A DNA stretch of 64,000 bases from Claveliimonas monacensis (GTDB taxonomy: Bacteria; Bacillota; Clostridia; Lachnospirales; Lachnospiraceae): NCBI RefSeq assembly GCF_014982975.1, contig NZ_JADCKL010000012.1:20352-84351 (forward strand). The letters are read 5' to 3'. The translations under genes and the position numbers were made by a program. The notes below the pieces were generated by a model, which worked only from the letters and a program-made list of their open reading frames with translations, was not told where the DNA came from and did no database searches. Position 1 is the first letter of the stretch; each line of letters begins with the position of its first letter. Shown one piece after another: positions 25,840 to 34,915 of this stretch.

Positions 25840-28800
25840 TTGAAGAAAAACTGGAAAACGAGACTGACTGCAGGATTTCTGGCTGTTCTGCTTGGCTGCT
25901 CTGCGCTTCTTAGTGTACCGACGGACACTGCATATGCGGCAGCATCACAGAGCCAGGAAAACTCCCAGGCAGAAGATCTGACCATCGAGAAAGGGGAAAC
26001 GTTTGACATTGCCAGCGATTTTACCGGGATCCATACAGAGGAAGGGGATAAGGTATCCTATGTTGCCTCCGCTGATGAGGATGGAAAAGCCTTTGATGCG
26101 GACCGGCCAGGAACTTACGACTGTATTTACCGGGTAGAAAAATCGACAGGTGAAACCTATGAAGTGGTCCGGACGATCACGGTCAGCAGTAACGCAAAAG
26201 AGAACAGCACTCCTTCGTCCCAGCAGAAGGAAGATAAGGATGCTTCGTCAGAAGATGAGGATCCTGACCCTGCCGGGGCGGAGATTGAACTAGACGGCGT
26301 AACGGAAGAGGATGGCTTATATCTGTCCGTTGTGCCTTCCGCCCTTGCCTCGACAAGGGAAAGTGCAACCCTGGTACAGGGCGAGCGGATCTGGTATCCC
26401 AGTGATCTTGGATCCTACAGCACCTGTTATTTCTATGTCAATGACCGGCTGGCATACTGTATTGAATCGAACTTAAATTCTCCTCCGTCAGCGGACTATG
26501 TAGCAGGGATTTATGAAAGCAACTTAAATCTTCAAAAAGTCTTGTACTATGGTTATGGAGGCCCGGGAGACTTGACCGGAGATTACTTAAGCGGCTATAG
26601 CAATGACATGAAGTACATCATGACCCACCTTGCTGCCAGCGTGGCTTATGCAGGAGAGGACGTAGGATTTACCGGCTGTTATGAGAGCGGGATTCAGAAG
26701 TATAAAGTCCGGGAATATATCCAGTTCCTTTACGGTCAGGAGGCACCGCCGAGTGCAGCCATCAGCCTTTCCTCTACACAGGAAAACGCCTATCTGGAGG
26801 GGGATGTGCAGAGAACAGATCCTATCACATTAAACGGGGATCACAGAAACTATATCACCCTGAACCTTCCGACGGGTGTCACCTACCATGATACAGACGG
26901 CGGTGAGCAGAGTGGAGGAACAGTAACGATTTACGGAGGAACCACGTTCTATTTTACCGCAGCAAAAACGGTTCATGGAACATGGAATACCGGAAACTTA
27001 AGCGGGCAGATCGGAGCCCAGTGGAAGACACTGGTGGTTTCCGCAGGAGACGGATACCAGGATGTCGGTTATGGCGAGTTCTATGAGGAACCGAGCGCCA
27101 GTGTCAGCTTTTCCATCAAATGGATGGATTTCTCCTGGGTGGAAGTGATTAAGGAGGATGCCCAGAGCGGAGTCCGCCTGGCAGGAGCAGTGTTCGGAAT
27201 CTACCGGGACGAGGCATGCACAGACCTGATCACAGAGATGCCGGCGACAGACGAGAACGGCGCATCAAAAGCAGAGCTGAATATGGGAGACGGAACGGTT
27301 TACCTAAAAGAAATCTCTGTTCCGGAAGGCTATAAGCTGAACACGTCTGTTTATAATGTGGAACTTAAAGTTGCAACAACACAGACAGTTACGGTGACCA
27401 ACGAGGAACAGAAAGGGAAGATCGTGATCCGGAAACAGGGAGAGAAGTTATCTGGAGTTTCCGGAGAAGAGGGAAATCTTTCTTTTATCTATGAAAATGC
27501 AGCTTTTGCGGATGCCCAGTATAAGATCTATGCGGCAGAGGATATTTACAGCCAGGATAAACAGACCCTGATCCATCATGCGGGAGATCTGGTAGAAGAG
27601 CTGATGACCGGGGCCGATGGAAGCTGCGAGACAGGGATGCTCTATCTGGGAAGTTACCGGATCGTGGAAATAAAAGCGCCTCATTCCCTGACGATCGGAG
27701 AATCTGAAGAAGAGCGCACAAAGGATGTGACCCTTTCCTATGCCGGTCAGACGGTGGAACTCTCAGAGGAAGAGGCAACCTATACGAACGCACGCCCGAA
27801 TGTGGAAGTCAATATCGTAAAGAAATCCGAGAACGATGATGTGACATTAAAAGGCGCTGTCTTCGGGCTGTATGCGGCAGAGGACATTACAACGGCAGAT
27901 GGTACCGTACTTGTAAAATCCGGGACATTGATTCAGAGCGTGGAATCTGATGCGGATGGCAACGCAGCGTTTACAGCAGACATCCCCGTTGATTTCCATT
28001 ATGCAGTAGAAGAGATCCAGGCTCCGGAATATTACTATATGAGCAGCGACCGTTATGAGTTCTACTATGAGTATCAGAATGACACAACCTACACCTATAC
28101 CTTCGCCCACACTTTTACAAACAAGGAGGTGCGGGGTGAGATCCATATTGAAAAGATCGACAAGGATACTCAGTCTTCCGTATCCCAAGGGGATGGCGAT
28201 TTAGACGGTGCGGTTTACGGGCTGTATGCTGCAGAAGATATCCAGCACCCAAACGGCAAGAGCGGGACTCTTTATGAAAAGGATGAGCTGGTGACCCAGG
28301 GTGTGATCGAAGATGGAGAACTGGATTTCACAGACCTGTATCTTGGAAGCTACTATGTGCAGGAGATCTCTGCACCACCTTCCAATGCCTATCTGATCGA
28401 TGAGACGAAATATCCGGTGGAGGTTTCCTATGAGGGGCAGGAAGTGGAAATCGTACGCCGGGATGTGACCGTGGTGGAGACGATTAAGAAACAGGCGTTC
28501 CAACTCATTAAGATTTCTGAGGATGGTGACCAGACGGAAACAGACCTGTTAGAAGGGGCCGGGTTTAAAGTGTACCTGATCAGCTCTTTGAGCGGAGTGA
28601 AGGATGGAAGCTTAGAGCCGTCCAATGGCACAGAATATACTGCAGAAGATTTCATTGGTTATGATTTCAGTGAGGAAGAGTGCGCTTCCTACTATGAGAA
28701 TGGGGAAAAGATCGTTACGGAAGAGATGTTCAGCGATAAGAACGGATATGTTCTTTCCCCGGAACTTCCCTATGGAAAATATGTCGTAATCGAATCTACA

Positions 28801-31398
28801 GTGCCGGAAAACATGAACGGGATCAATCCATTCCTCGTGACGATTGACGAGGACAGCAGAGAGCCGCAGCCATGGCGTGTCTTCGATGACCGTCCCTATG
28901 AATTCTACTTTAAGATCATTAAGAAGGACGCCCAGACCGGGCTGCCGGTATTAAAGAACAGTGCGAAATATAAGATCTATGATATGGAAAATGAGGAATA
29001 CGTATCTATGAAGGTACGCTATCCGGAAGTGGATACCATTGATACGTTCGAGACGAATGAGGAAGGATACCTGCAGACACCGGAGCAGCTAAAAAGCGGC
29101 ACCTACCGGATCGAAGAGGTGGAAAGCCCCAACCTGTTTGTACAGCCTGGGCATGAAAACGCCCTGATGGATGGGGAGACATCGATTCCGCTCAATGAGG
29201 TCACAAATGCAGGCGTCTATGAGGGAGCTCCGAGGGATTCTATTACCATCAAAGTAGACAGCGAGACTGCTCATGAGGTGGAAGAGGATACCGGAAAATA
29301 CATCATCGTGGTGGAAGTCTACAATGATGAGGCTGTAGGCAGCCTGACGATTGAAAAGACCGGTGAAGTATTGGTGGATGCAGAGACAGCAGGGGAGCCA
29401 ATCCTTGCAAAAGCCCGTAATGTACTGGCCGGGATTGTAAATAGTGTGTCCAATCTGGTTACCGGAGAGGATGCCATGGAAGTTGCAGAAGGCTATTCCT
29501 TTATTTACGAGGAACAGGGGATTGCCGGAGCAGAATTTTCCATCTATGCAAGGGATGTCATCTACTCACCGGATGGTCAGACAGATGAAGAGGGAAATCT
29601 GGTGATCCGTTATGAAAAGGATGCCCTTGTTGGATCTATTGTAACAGGCGAGGACGGGAAAGGGACTCTGAATAACCTTCCGGTAGGAAATTACTATATC
29701 AAAGAGACGAAGACAGGGGATTCCTTTGTTCTGGATCCGGAAGAGAAGGATTTCTCGATCACCTATCAGGGGCAGGAAGTTGCTGTAGACTATGTGACAA
29801 AGGAGATTGAGAACCAGAGACAGAAAGTGGATCTTTCCGTGGTAAAAAAATCTTCTCAGACTGAAGAACCTCTTGCAGGCGTTGTATTCGGCCTGTATGC
29901 GGCTGAGGATATCACCGGTGCAGATGGAAGCGTTCTTGTGGAAGCAGGGGCTCTGATCGAAAAGGGAACCACCGGGGAAGACGGTACCCTTGCCTTTTCT
30001 TCTGACCTTCCCCATGGGAAATATGAGATCCGGGAGATCGAACATCTGCCGGGCTATCTGCCAAATGAGGAACCGATCGAAGTGGATGCTTCCTATACAG
30101 ACCCGGCTCTGGAAGTGATCGAGATCACAAAGGAAGTGGAGAATCAGCCTACGGTTACAGAGATTACGAAAACGGATATTACCGGGGAAAAAGAGGTGGA
30201 AGGAGCCACGCTCCAGGTGATCAATGAAGCCGGAGAAGTGGTGGAAGAATGGGTATCCACTGCAGAACCCCATGTGATCTATGCCCTGGCACCTGGGAAT
30301 TATACGCTCCATGAAGTGTCCGCACCTACAGAGGATGGTTATGTTCGTGCAGAGGATGTAGCATTTACGGTTGAAGAATCTGGAGAGGTCCAGCAGGTTT
30401 CCATGCAGGATGACCATACAAAGGTGGAGATCAGTAAGACAGATATAACTGGGGAAACGGAAGTGGAAGGGGCGCACTTACAGATCATCAACCAGGACGG
30501 AGAGGTTGTAGAGGAATGGACCTCTACAAACGAGCCTCATCTGATCGAGTATCTGCCGGTAGGCGAATATACCCTGCATGAAGAAAGTGCACCTACGGAG
30601 TCCGGTTATGTGCGTGCGGAAGATGTGACGTTTACAGTGGAAGAGACTGGTGAGATCCAGCAGGTTTCCATGAAGGATGATCATACAAAGGTGGAGATCA
30701 GTAAGACCGACATTACCGGGGAGCAGGAGATTGAAGGAGCGCTTTTACAGATCCTGACACCGGATGGAGAAGTGGTAGAGGAATGGACTTCCGGAAACGA
30801 GCCTCATTACGTGGAATACTTAGCTCCTGGGGATTACGTACTCCATGAAGAATCTGCTCCGGAAGGATTTCTGATCGCAGCAGATGTAGAATTTACCGTA
30901 GAGGAATCCGGAGAAATCCAGCAGGTTTCCATGGTGGATGAAGTTCCCATGGGCCAGCTTGTGATCAAAAAGACCGATGCAGCAGACGGATCGGCTTTGG
31001 CCGGCGTAGGATTTACCCTGACGAATCAGGAAACCGGAGAAGTGGTGGCGGAGCTGACAACAGGCGAAGATGGTACAGTGACCAGTGATCTGCTGCCTAT
31101 CGCAACCTATGCGGACGGCAAGGTGGCTGGGGACATTACTTATATCCTGACGGAAACCAAGCCGTTAGAGGGCTATGTGGCAAATGAAGAGTCCTATGAG
31201 ATCACTTTCAGTTATCAGGATGCCGAAACAAAAGTGATCGAAGTGGTACAGGAGATTACCAATGAGAAGACACCGGATGCTCCGGAAGAAGTAAAGACCG
31301 GAGATAATACTATGCTCATCATTCCAGTGATTATTGGAATCCTGGCGGTGATCGGAATCATCGTTCTGATCATTCGGATCCGGCGCAGTAAGAGATAA
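25840..31398 (+). CDS. giant Cna-B/SpaA-type surface adhesin with thioester-like head and sortase tail
   Basis: I start this 1852-residue protein at TTG 25840: GAAAGGAGAG precedes it and the product then begins with a clean signal peptide (KKNWKTRLTAGFLAVLLGCSALL, cleavage near AYAA). ATG 25807 is in frame but adds an odd charged prefix. After a Ser/Glu-rich stretch, residues ~175-330 resemble the TQXA thioester head: AYCIESN with Cys207, and MTHLAAS with His263 where Gln is expected. About a dozen Cna-B domains follow, each starting with a Lys-containing strand (VEVIKEDAQSG) and ending with an E-x-x-x-P-x-x-Y strand that supplies Glu for the isopeptide bond. Three near-identical ~89-residue repeats occur late. 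The end is KTGDNT (from residue 1819), a transmembrane helix and RRSKR, a sortase signal. It is probably anchored by the downstream class B sortase and mediates mating-pair or host contact. Confidence 0.88.
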   Translation: MKKNWKTRLTAGFLAVLLGCSALLSVPTDTAYAAASQSQENSQAEDLTIEKGETFDIASDFTGIHTEEGDKVSYVASADEDGKAFDADRPGTYDCIYRVEKSTGETYEVVRTITVSSNAKENSTPSSQQKEDKDASSEDEDPDPAGAEIELDGVTEEDGLYLSVVPSALASTRESATLVQGERIWYPSDLGSYSTCYFYVNDRLAYCIESNLNSPPSADYVAGIYESNLNLQKVLYYGYGGPGDLTGDYLSGYSNDMKYIMTHLAASVAYAGEDVGFTGCYESGIQKYKVREYIQFLYGQEAPPSAAISLSSTQENAYLEGDVQRTDPITLNGDHRNYITLNLPTGVTYHDTDGGEQSGGTVTIYGGTTFYFTAAKTVHGTWNTGNLSGQIGAQWKTLVVSAGDGYQDVGYGEFYEEPSASVSFSIKWMDFSWVEVIKEDAQSGVRLAGAVFGIYRDEACTDLITEMPATDENGASKAELNMGDGTVYLKEISVPEGYKLNTSVYNVELKVATTQTVTVTNEEQKGKIVIRKQGEKLSGVSGEEGNLSFIYENAAFADAQYKIYAAEDIYSQDKQTLIHHAGDLVEELMTGADGSCETGMLYLGSYRIVEIKAPHSLTIGESEEERTKDVTLSYAGQTVELSEEEATYTNARPNVEVNIVKKSENDDVTLKGAVFGLYAAEDITTADGTVLVKSGTLIQSVESDADGNAAFTADIPVDFHYAVEEIQAPEYYYMSSDRYEFYYEYQNDTTYTYTFAHTFTNKEVRGEIHIEKIDKDTQSSVSQGDGDLDGAVYGLYAAEDIQHPNGKSGTLYEKDELVTQGVIEDGELDFTDLYLGSYYVQEISAPPSNAYLIDETKYPVEVSYEGQEVEIVRRDVTVVETIKKQAFQLIKISEDGDQTETDLLEGAGFKVYLISSLSGVKDGSLEPSNGTEYTAEDFIGYDFSEEECASYYENGEKIVTEEMFSDKNGYVLSPELPYGKYVVIESTVPENMNGINPFLVTIDEDSREPQPWRVFDDRPYEFYFKIIKKDAQTGLPVLKNSAKYKIYDMENEEYVSMKVRYPEVDTIDTFETNEEGYLQTPEQLKSGTYRIEEVESPNLFVQPGHENALMDGETSIPLNEVTNAGVYEGAPRDSITIKVDSETAHEVEEDTGKYIIVVEVYNDEAVGSLTIEKTGEVLVDAETAGEPILAKARNVLAGIVNSVSNLVTGEDAMEVAEGYSFIYEEQGIAGAEFSIYARDVIYSPDGQTDEEGNLVIRYEKDALVGSIVTGEDGKGTLNNLPVGNYYIKETKTGDSFVLDPEEKDFSITYQGQEVAVDYVTKEIENQRQKVDLSVVKKSSQTEEPLAGVVFGLYAAEDITGADGSVLVEAGALIEKGTTGEDGTLAFSSDLPHGKYEIREIEHLPGYLPNEEPIEVDASYTDPALEVIEITKEVENQPTVTEITKTDITGEKEVEGATLQVINEAGEVVEEWVSTAEPHVIYALAPGNYTLHEVSAPTEDGYVRAEDVAFTVEESGEVQQVSMQDDHTKVEISKTDITGETEVEGAHLQIINQDGEVVEEWTSTNEPHLIEYLPVGEYTLHEESAPTESGYVRAEDVTFTVEETGEIQQVSMKDDHTKVEISKTDITGEQEIEGALLQILTPDGEVVEEWTSGNEPHYVEYLAPGDYVLHEESAPEGFLIAADVEFTVEESGEIQQVSMVDEVPMGQLVIKKTDAADGSALAGVGFTLTNQETGEVVAELTTGEDGTVTSDLLPIATYADGKVAGDITYILTETKPLEGYVANEESYEITFSYQDAETKVIEVVQEITNEKTPDAPEEVKTGDNTMLIIPVIIGILAVIGIIVLIIRIRRSKR
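30154..30942 (+). repeat. three tandem ~267-270 bp repeats inside the adhesin gene
   Basis: Units begin at 30154, 30424 and 30691 with (V/T)EI(T/S)KTDITGE and end with EESGE(V/I)QQVSM before the next. Spacing is 270 and 267 bp. Each encodes one Cna-B domain of about 89 residues. High identity between units suggests recent duplication and possible copy-number change. Confidence 0.8.
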
Positions 31399-31482
31399 GA
31401 GGAATATCTGTAAGTAAAACAGGGATCAAATAAGAAACATGAAGTCTGGCAGAGAAGCAGGCTACTAGAATAGTATAGTCTG

Positions 31483-31524
31483 GAGCGGCAGTGTACTTTT
31501 TGGGTATGCTGCCGCTCTTTTTTT
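31483..31524 (+). terminator. intrinsic terminator/attenuator between adhesin and sortase genes
   Basis: GAGCGGCAG (31483-31491) pairs perfectly with CTGCCGCTC (31509-31517), then seven Ts. The sortase ribosome site (GGAGG) follows at once, so this hairpin probably lowers sortase expression relative to the adhesin. The 142-nt gap between the two genes shows nothing else. Confidence 0.75.
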
Positions 31525-31539
31525 GATTGGAGGCAGAGG

Positions 31540-32244
31540 ATGAAAAAAGAATATATATTGCTGGGAGTTTTAGTGGCTGTTTTGCTGGCAGCAGGGATCT
31601 GGATCTTTCAGATAGTAAGCGAATACCAGAGGGCGGATCAGGAATATGAGGAACTGACGGAATATATAAGAGAAACAGACGAAGAGGATACGCCTCAAGA
31701 GGATAAGACAGAAAATGAAGAAGACGAAGAGACAGAGGGATCCGGCAGTGCGGAGGACTTTACCGTTGATTTTGAAGCATTGAAACAGATCAATTCGGAT
31801 ATTGTAGCATGGATCCGTGTACCTGGAGTCTTGGACTATCCTGTAGTGCAGGGAACAGACAATTCCTATTATTTGCATCATACTTTTCGGAAAGAGTATA
31901 ACATTGCCGGGAGCATTTTTCTGGATTCCAGAAATGCGTCTGACTTTTCGGATGGAAAGAATATCATTTATGGTCATAACATGAGGGATGGGAGTATGTT
32001 CCATGTGCTGCGTAAGTTTCAGGATCTGGATTTTTATCAGGCAAACCGGCAGATTTGGCTTTACCTGTCCGATGGTAGTGTGCAGGTCTATGAGATTGTA
32101 GGGTGTGAAGAAGTGAAGGCAGCAGGAAAAACATATGAGCTGGGGAACGGTAATGAAGATGAAAAGGAACTGATTCTGTCTACCTGCAGCTCAAGGTCAG
32201 AGTGGAGAGTGATTGTTAGAGGAAAACTAAAACATCATTCATAA
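31540..32244 (+). CDS. class B sortase
   Basis: This 234-residue transpeptidase would cut the sorting signal of the upstream adhesin and attach it to the wall. One N-terminal signal-anchor helix (residues 4-26) is followed by a very acidic stalk (about 30-75). The catalytic domain shows the class B pattern: IVAWIRVPGVLDYPVVQGTDN, then YGHNM with His146, LSTCSS with Cys216, and Arg223 in EWRVIVRG. ATG 31540 has TTGGAGGCAGAGG upstream. It lies directly after the Cna-B gene, the arrangement of dedicated ICE sortase/substrate pairs, and is ended by a hairpin terminator. Confidence 0.93.
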   Translation: MKKEYILLGVLVAVLLAAGIWIFQIVSEYQRADQEYEELTEYIRETDEEDTPQEDKTENEEDEETEGSGSAEDFTVDFEALKQINSDIVAWIRVPGVLDYPVVQGTDNSYYLHHTFRKEYNIAGSIFLDSRNASDFSDGKNIIYGHNMRDGSMFHVLRKFQDLDFYQANRQIWLYLSDGSVQVYEIVGCEEVKAAGKTYELGNGNEDEKELILSTCSSRSEWRVIVRGKLKHHS

Positions 32245-32270
32245 AAGGGGCAACTTATGCCCCTTTTATA
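32243..32270. terminator. hairpin terminator between convergent genes
   Basis: AAAAGGGGC (32243-32251) pairs with GCCCCTTTT (32259-32267) around AACTTAT, giving A/T-rich flanks on both strands. It lies at the sortase stop codon and can serve both the sortase (+) and the next gene (-). GC content falls clearly beyond this point. Confidence 0.7.
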
Positions 32271-32295
32271 ATAGAATGGTTGAGTGAAGCTGGAT

Positions 32296-33012
32296 TTAGA
32301 GATTGAAATCCGTCTCCCAGCAGTCAAAAGCGGTAATAATTTTTTGTTCAAGTGATAAATTTTCATTTTGGTTTAATTCTTTATTCGGAATACGTATTTC
32401 CTTAGGGGGACATAATGCAACAAAATCGTTATAAATTTTGATACCGACAACATCAAATTCATTATGGAAACGTTTATTTCCGAAATAATAGTCCTTATTC
32501 TCTTTATTGGGACAGGGCTGATTTTTATTATAGTCAAAAACTTGAACATGGAAGAATAATTCGCGGTATAAGGGCTTATTAGATAAAATATATATCAAGT
32601 CTTTCATATCCTGTATGTCGTCTGTTTGATAGTTCTCTTTAATAGCCTGGTTGATTTTTGTGACATATTGTTTAGCGGTTTCTAAATATTTATCGTAAGA
32701 TTCACAATCATTGTGTCCAGTGGCTTTCTCTAGTGCGATTAGTAATTGAAATACGGAAAAGTATCTAAGGAGTTCCCGTTTGTTGTCATATACAGATTCA
32801 ACATTTTTTTGGATATATTCTACAAGGTCATATAAAACATCTTTTCTAGAATTATAAAATTCGGGTAATGTCAGTCCTTCGTAAAAAATAATCTTTTTAG
32901 AAGATATCTCAAAAATAGAATGATCCTCAAGATATGGGCCTGGTGGAAGAGGAATGAAAATATTGTTGTCTTTGTTCAATTGTAATATCTCTATTAAATC
33001 TAAAACAGTCAT
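32296..33012 (-). CDS. cytosolic protein of unknown function
   Basis: This 238-residue protein is transcribed toward the sortase. On its own strand GGGAGG lies 10 nt before the ATG. The chain begins with a short alternating segment (TVLDLIEILQLNKDNNIFIPLPPGPYLEDHSIF) and then becomes helical with many Tyr, Asn and Lys residues. No signal, membrane segment, repeat or catalytic motif is visible. It is AT-rich like the following RiPP locus and unlike the ICE genes, so it may be cargo of the same AT-rich insertion. No family is recognised. Confidence 0.6.
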   Translation of the reverse strand: MTVLDLIEILQLNKDNNIFIPLPPGPYLEDHSIFEISSKKIIFYEGLTLPEFYNSRKDVLYDLVEYIQKNVESVYDNKRELLRYFSVFQLLIALEKATGHNDCESYDKYLETAKQYVTKINQAIKENYQTDDIQDMKDLIYILSNKPLYRELFFHVQVFDYNKNQPCPNKENKDYYFGNKRFHNEFDVVGIKIYNDFVALCPPKEIRIPNKELNQNENLSLEQKIITAFDCWETDFNL

Positions 33013-33522
33013 AAAATAATCCTCCCAGTTTTAGTATTTGTTATTACTTTTCTATAATAGCACAAGTAAGGACAAGAAACCATTAGAATTTATGGCTTTC
33101 GGATTGTTCCGGATTGTTTTGAAAAGTCGCTTGTTTAGATAAAAAGAGATGATAGCGGCTACGCTTTTTCTAAAAAAACATAGAGTGTTTTATGGATTCG
33201 TACGATAATTCAGCAGAATAATACACTTATTAAATTTTCGTAAAAAACCTTATTTTTGACATATAATTTTATTACAAAGAAATACAAAACAAGTAAGAAA
33301 AAATAGCATTAAAACTATTCTATGACATGGACTTTGAGAAGAGAGAACGGTATTTTTTGTACTAAGTAGATAGTTTATATGATATTAAAGAAGAGGATTA
33401 AAATGAGATTTAGAAAAAAGATGAACAACGAAAAAATGTAAAAACTGTAAAATATGCAAAACTAGAAATTATTTTATCGTCTCATGTTTTGTATCGCTAA
33501 AAAAGAATGTAGGAGGTGTTTT
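33013..33522 (+). promoter_or_regulatory. AT-rich divergent promoter region before the first RiPP operon
   Basis: This 510-nt stretch separates the minus-strand gene from the RiPP operon. It contains TTGACA (33256-33261) immediately followed by a perfect TATAAT (33263-33268). Because these two overlap too closely, only one can be used; TATAAT with a poor -35 near 33240, or TTGACA with a poor -10, are both possible. A 12-codon ORF at 33403 (behind GAAGAGGA) is too short to defend as a gene. The true promoter is unresolved. Confidence 0.35.
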
Positions 33523-34911
33523 ATGAACGAAAGATATAAAATAACAGGTTTAATTAGAGCCGAAAAATTTGGTGGGCTATATTATGAGCGAGATAGATTG
33601 GTTATTGAACTCCTTAACAATAGCAGTTTTGAAATTATGGATTTAATTGGCAAGGGTTATAGTGTTAAGGAAACAATTGAAAGAATTACAAAAAAATATG
33701 ATGTCGATTATTCAAGAGTAGAAGAAGACGTTTTAAAGTATATTTCTTATTTAGAAAAAAGTGGATATGTAGTATCGGAAAGTTCAAGCGACAATAGTAA
33801 TGCAAGCGTTTATTTGCAAAAGAGCAAAGAACACACTTTGGTATGGCAAGACTTTATATTAGGTATGGAACCATATGAATTAAGAGCACCATTAAAAGTA
33901 TTATTGGAGCTTACATATGCTTGCAATTTAAGATGTATACATTGTTTTGCCGATGCTGATTATTGTAAAGAAGGTATGACAATAGAGAAAGAACTAGGTT
34001 ATGAAGAGTGGTGCAGAATAATAGATAACATTGTGAAAAATGATGTTTTTGAAATTCTTCTTTCAGGTGGAGAAGCCACTATGCGAGATGATTTAATAAA
34101 AATATGTGAATACATTCACTCCAAGAATAGAACATATAGCTTGTTGTCAAATGCTACTTTGATTGATTCAAAAATGGCGAGAGAATTAAAAAGGACAGGC
34201 TGCTCAAAAGTTGAAAGTAATCTTGATGGCCATGATGCAAAATCATATGAGGCATTTCGAGGGGTTAAAGGTTCTTTTGAACAAACAATTAAAGGTATCA
34301 AAGCCTGTCTAGAAGCAGGTATTCCAGTAAGATGCAATGTAATGGAAACCAAAAAAACAATTTTCAATTTAAAAGAAATAGTAAATGTTGCATATAAAAT
34401 AGGTGTGCGAGAAGTTTGTGTAATTCCGTTGGAATTAGGTGGACGTGCAAAGAACTTAAAAGAAATTTGCTTTCAAAAAGGCGATTTAGAAGGCCTAAAT
34501 AGCTTTTATGAAGATGTTAATCAATGGTTTGATAAAAAATACGGCAATACAGATATGGTACTATTTACTCCTAATCAATTTTCAAAGAATAAAGAGAGTA
34601 AATACACTAAGATTTTTGATATTGCCGGAATGATGCCTCGATGCGGTGCTGGTTTGATACACTGTACTATAAATCCATATGGTATCGTTAAGATGTGCCC
34701 AACAGATCATTCTTTACTTATAAATGAACAACTAAATATTTTACATGATGACTTGGGTAACATATGGAAAAATTCAAAGGTGCTGAAAACAATCAGAGGC
34801 AATAATTTTAGAAAATGTGTCCATTGTGATCAGGTATGTGAAATGGAATGCCCTGTAATGCGGAATGAATTAGAAGGTACACTCAATTATAGTTGTCATA
34901 TGGGGGATTAA
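33523..34911 (+). CDS. radical SAM peptide maturase with N-terminal RRE-like domain and SPASM tail (enzyme 1 of locus A)
   Basis: This 462-residue enzyme would modify the precursor peptide of this locus. Residues 1-85 look like a PqqD/RRE winged helix (VIELLNNSSFEIMDLIGKGYSVKETIERI ... VLKYISYLEKSGYVV), the fold that binds leader peptides. The radical SAM core carries CNLRCIHC (C134, C138, C141) for the 4Fe-4S/SAM cluster and LSGGEATMRDD as the SAM-contact loop. The C-terminal SPASM region is rich in cysteine (RCGAG, MCPTD, CVHCDQVCEMEC, CHMGD), enough for auxiliary clusters. ATG 33523 has TAGGAGGTG upstream, better than TTG/ATG at 33484. It is the first gene of the operon and ends four nucleotides before enzyme 2. 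Confidence 0.9.
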   Translation: MNERYKITGLIRAEKFGGLYYERDRLVIELLNNSSFEIMDLIGKGYSVKETIERITKKYDVDYSRVEEDVLKYISYLEKSGYVVSESSSDNSNASVYLQKSKEHTLVWQDFILGMEPYELRAPLKVLLELTYACNLRCIHCFADADYCKEGMTIEKELGYEEWCRIIDNIVKNDVFEILLSGGEATMRDDLIKICEYIHSKNRTYSLLSNATLIDSKMARELKRTGCSKVESNLDGHDAKSYEAFRGVKGSFEQTIKGIKACLEAGIPVRCNVMETKKTIFNLKEIVNVAYKIGVREVCVIPLELGGRAKNLKEICFQKGDLEGLNSFYEDVNQWFDKKYGNTDMVLFTPNQFSKNKESKYTKIFDIAGMMPRCGAGLIHCTINPYGIVKMCPTDHSLLINEQLNILHDDLGNIWKNSKVLKTIRGNNFRKCVHCDQVCEMECPVMRNELEGTLNYSCHMGD

Positions 34912-34915
34912 TAAT

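Noticed and set aside
29566..30477. 303-codon minus-strand frame opposite the adhesin
   Set aside because: It is a mirror of the repeated Cna-B codons; no ribosome site, low-complexity Phe/His/Ile-rich product, wholly inside a certain gene.
33403..33441. 12-codon ORF before locus A as a second precursor
   Set aside because: It is too short, very basic and without a core-like segment; the ribosome site is moderate. It is mentioned only in the promoter region.
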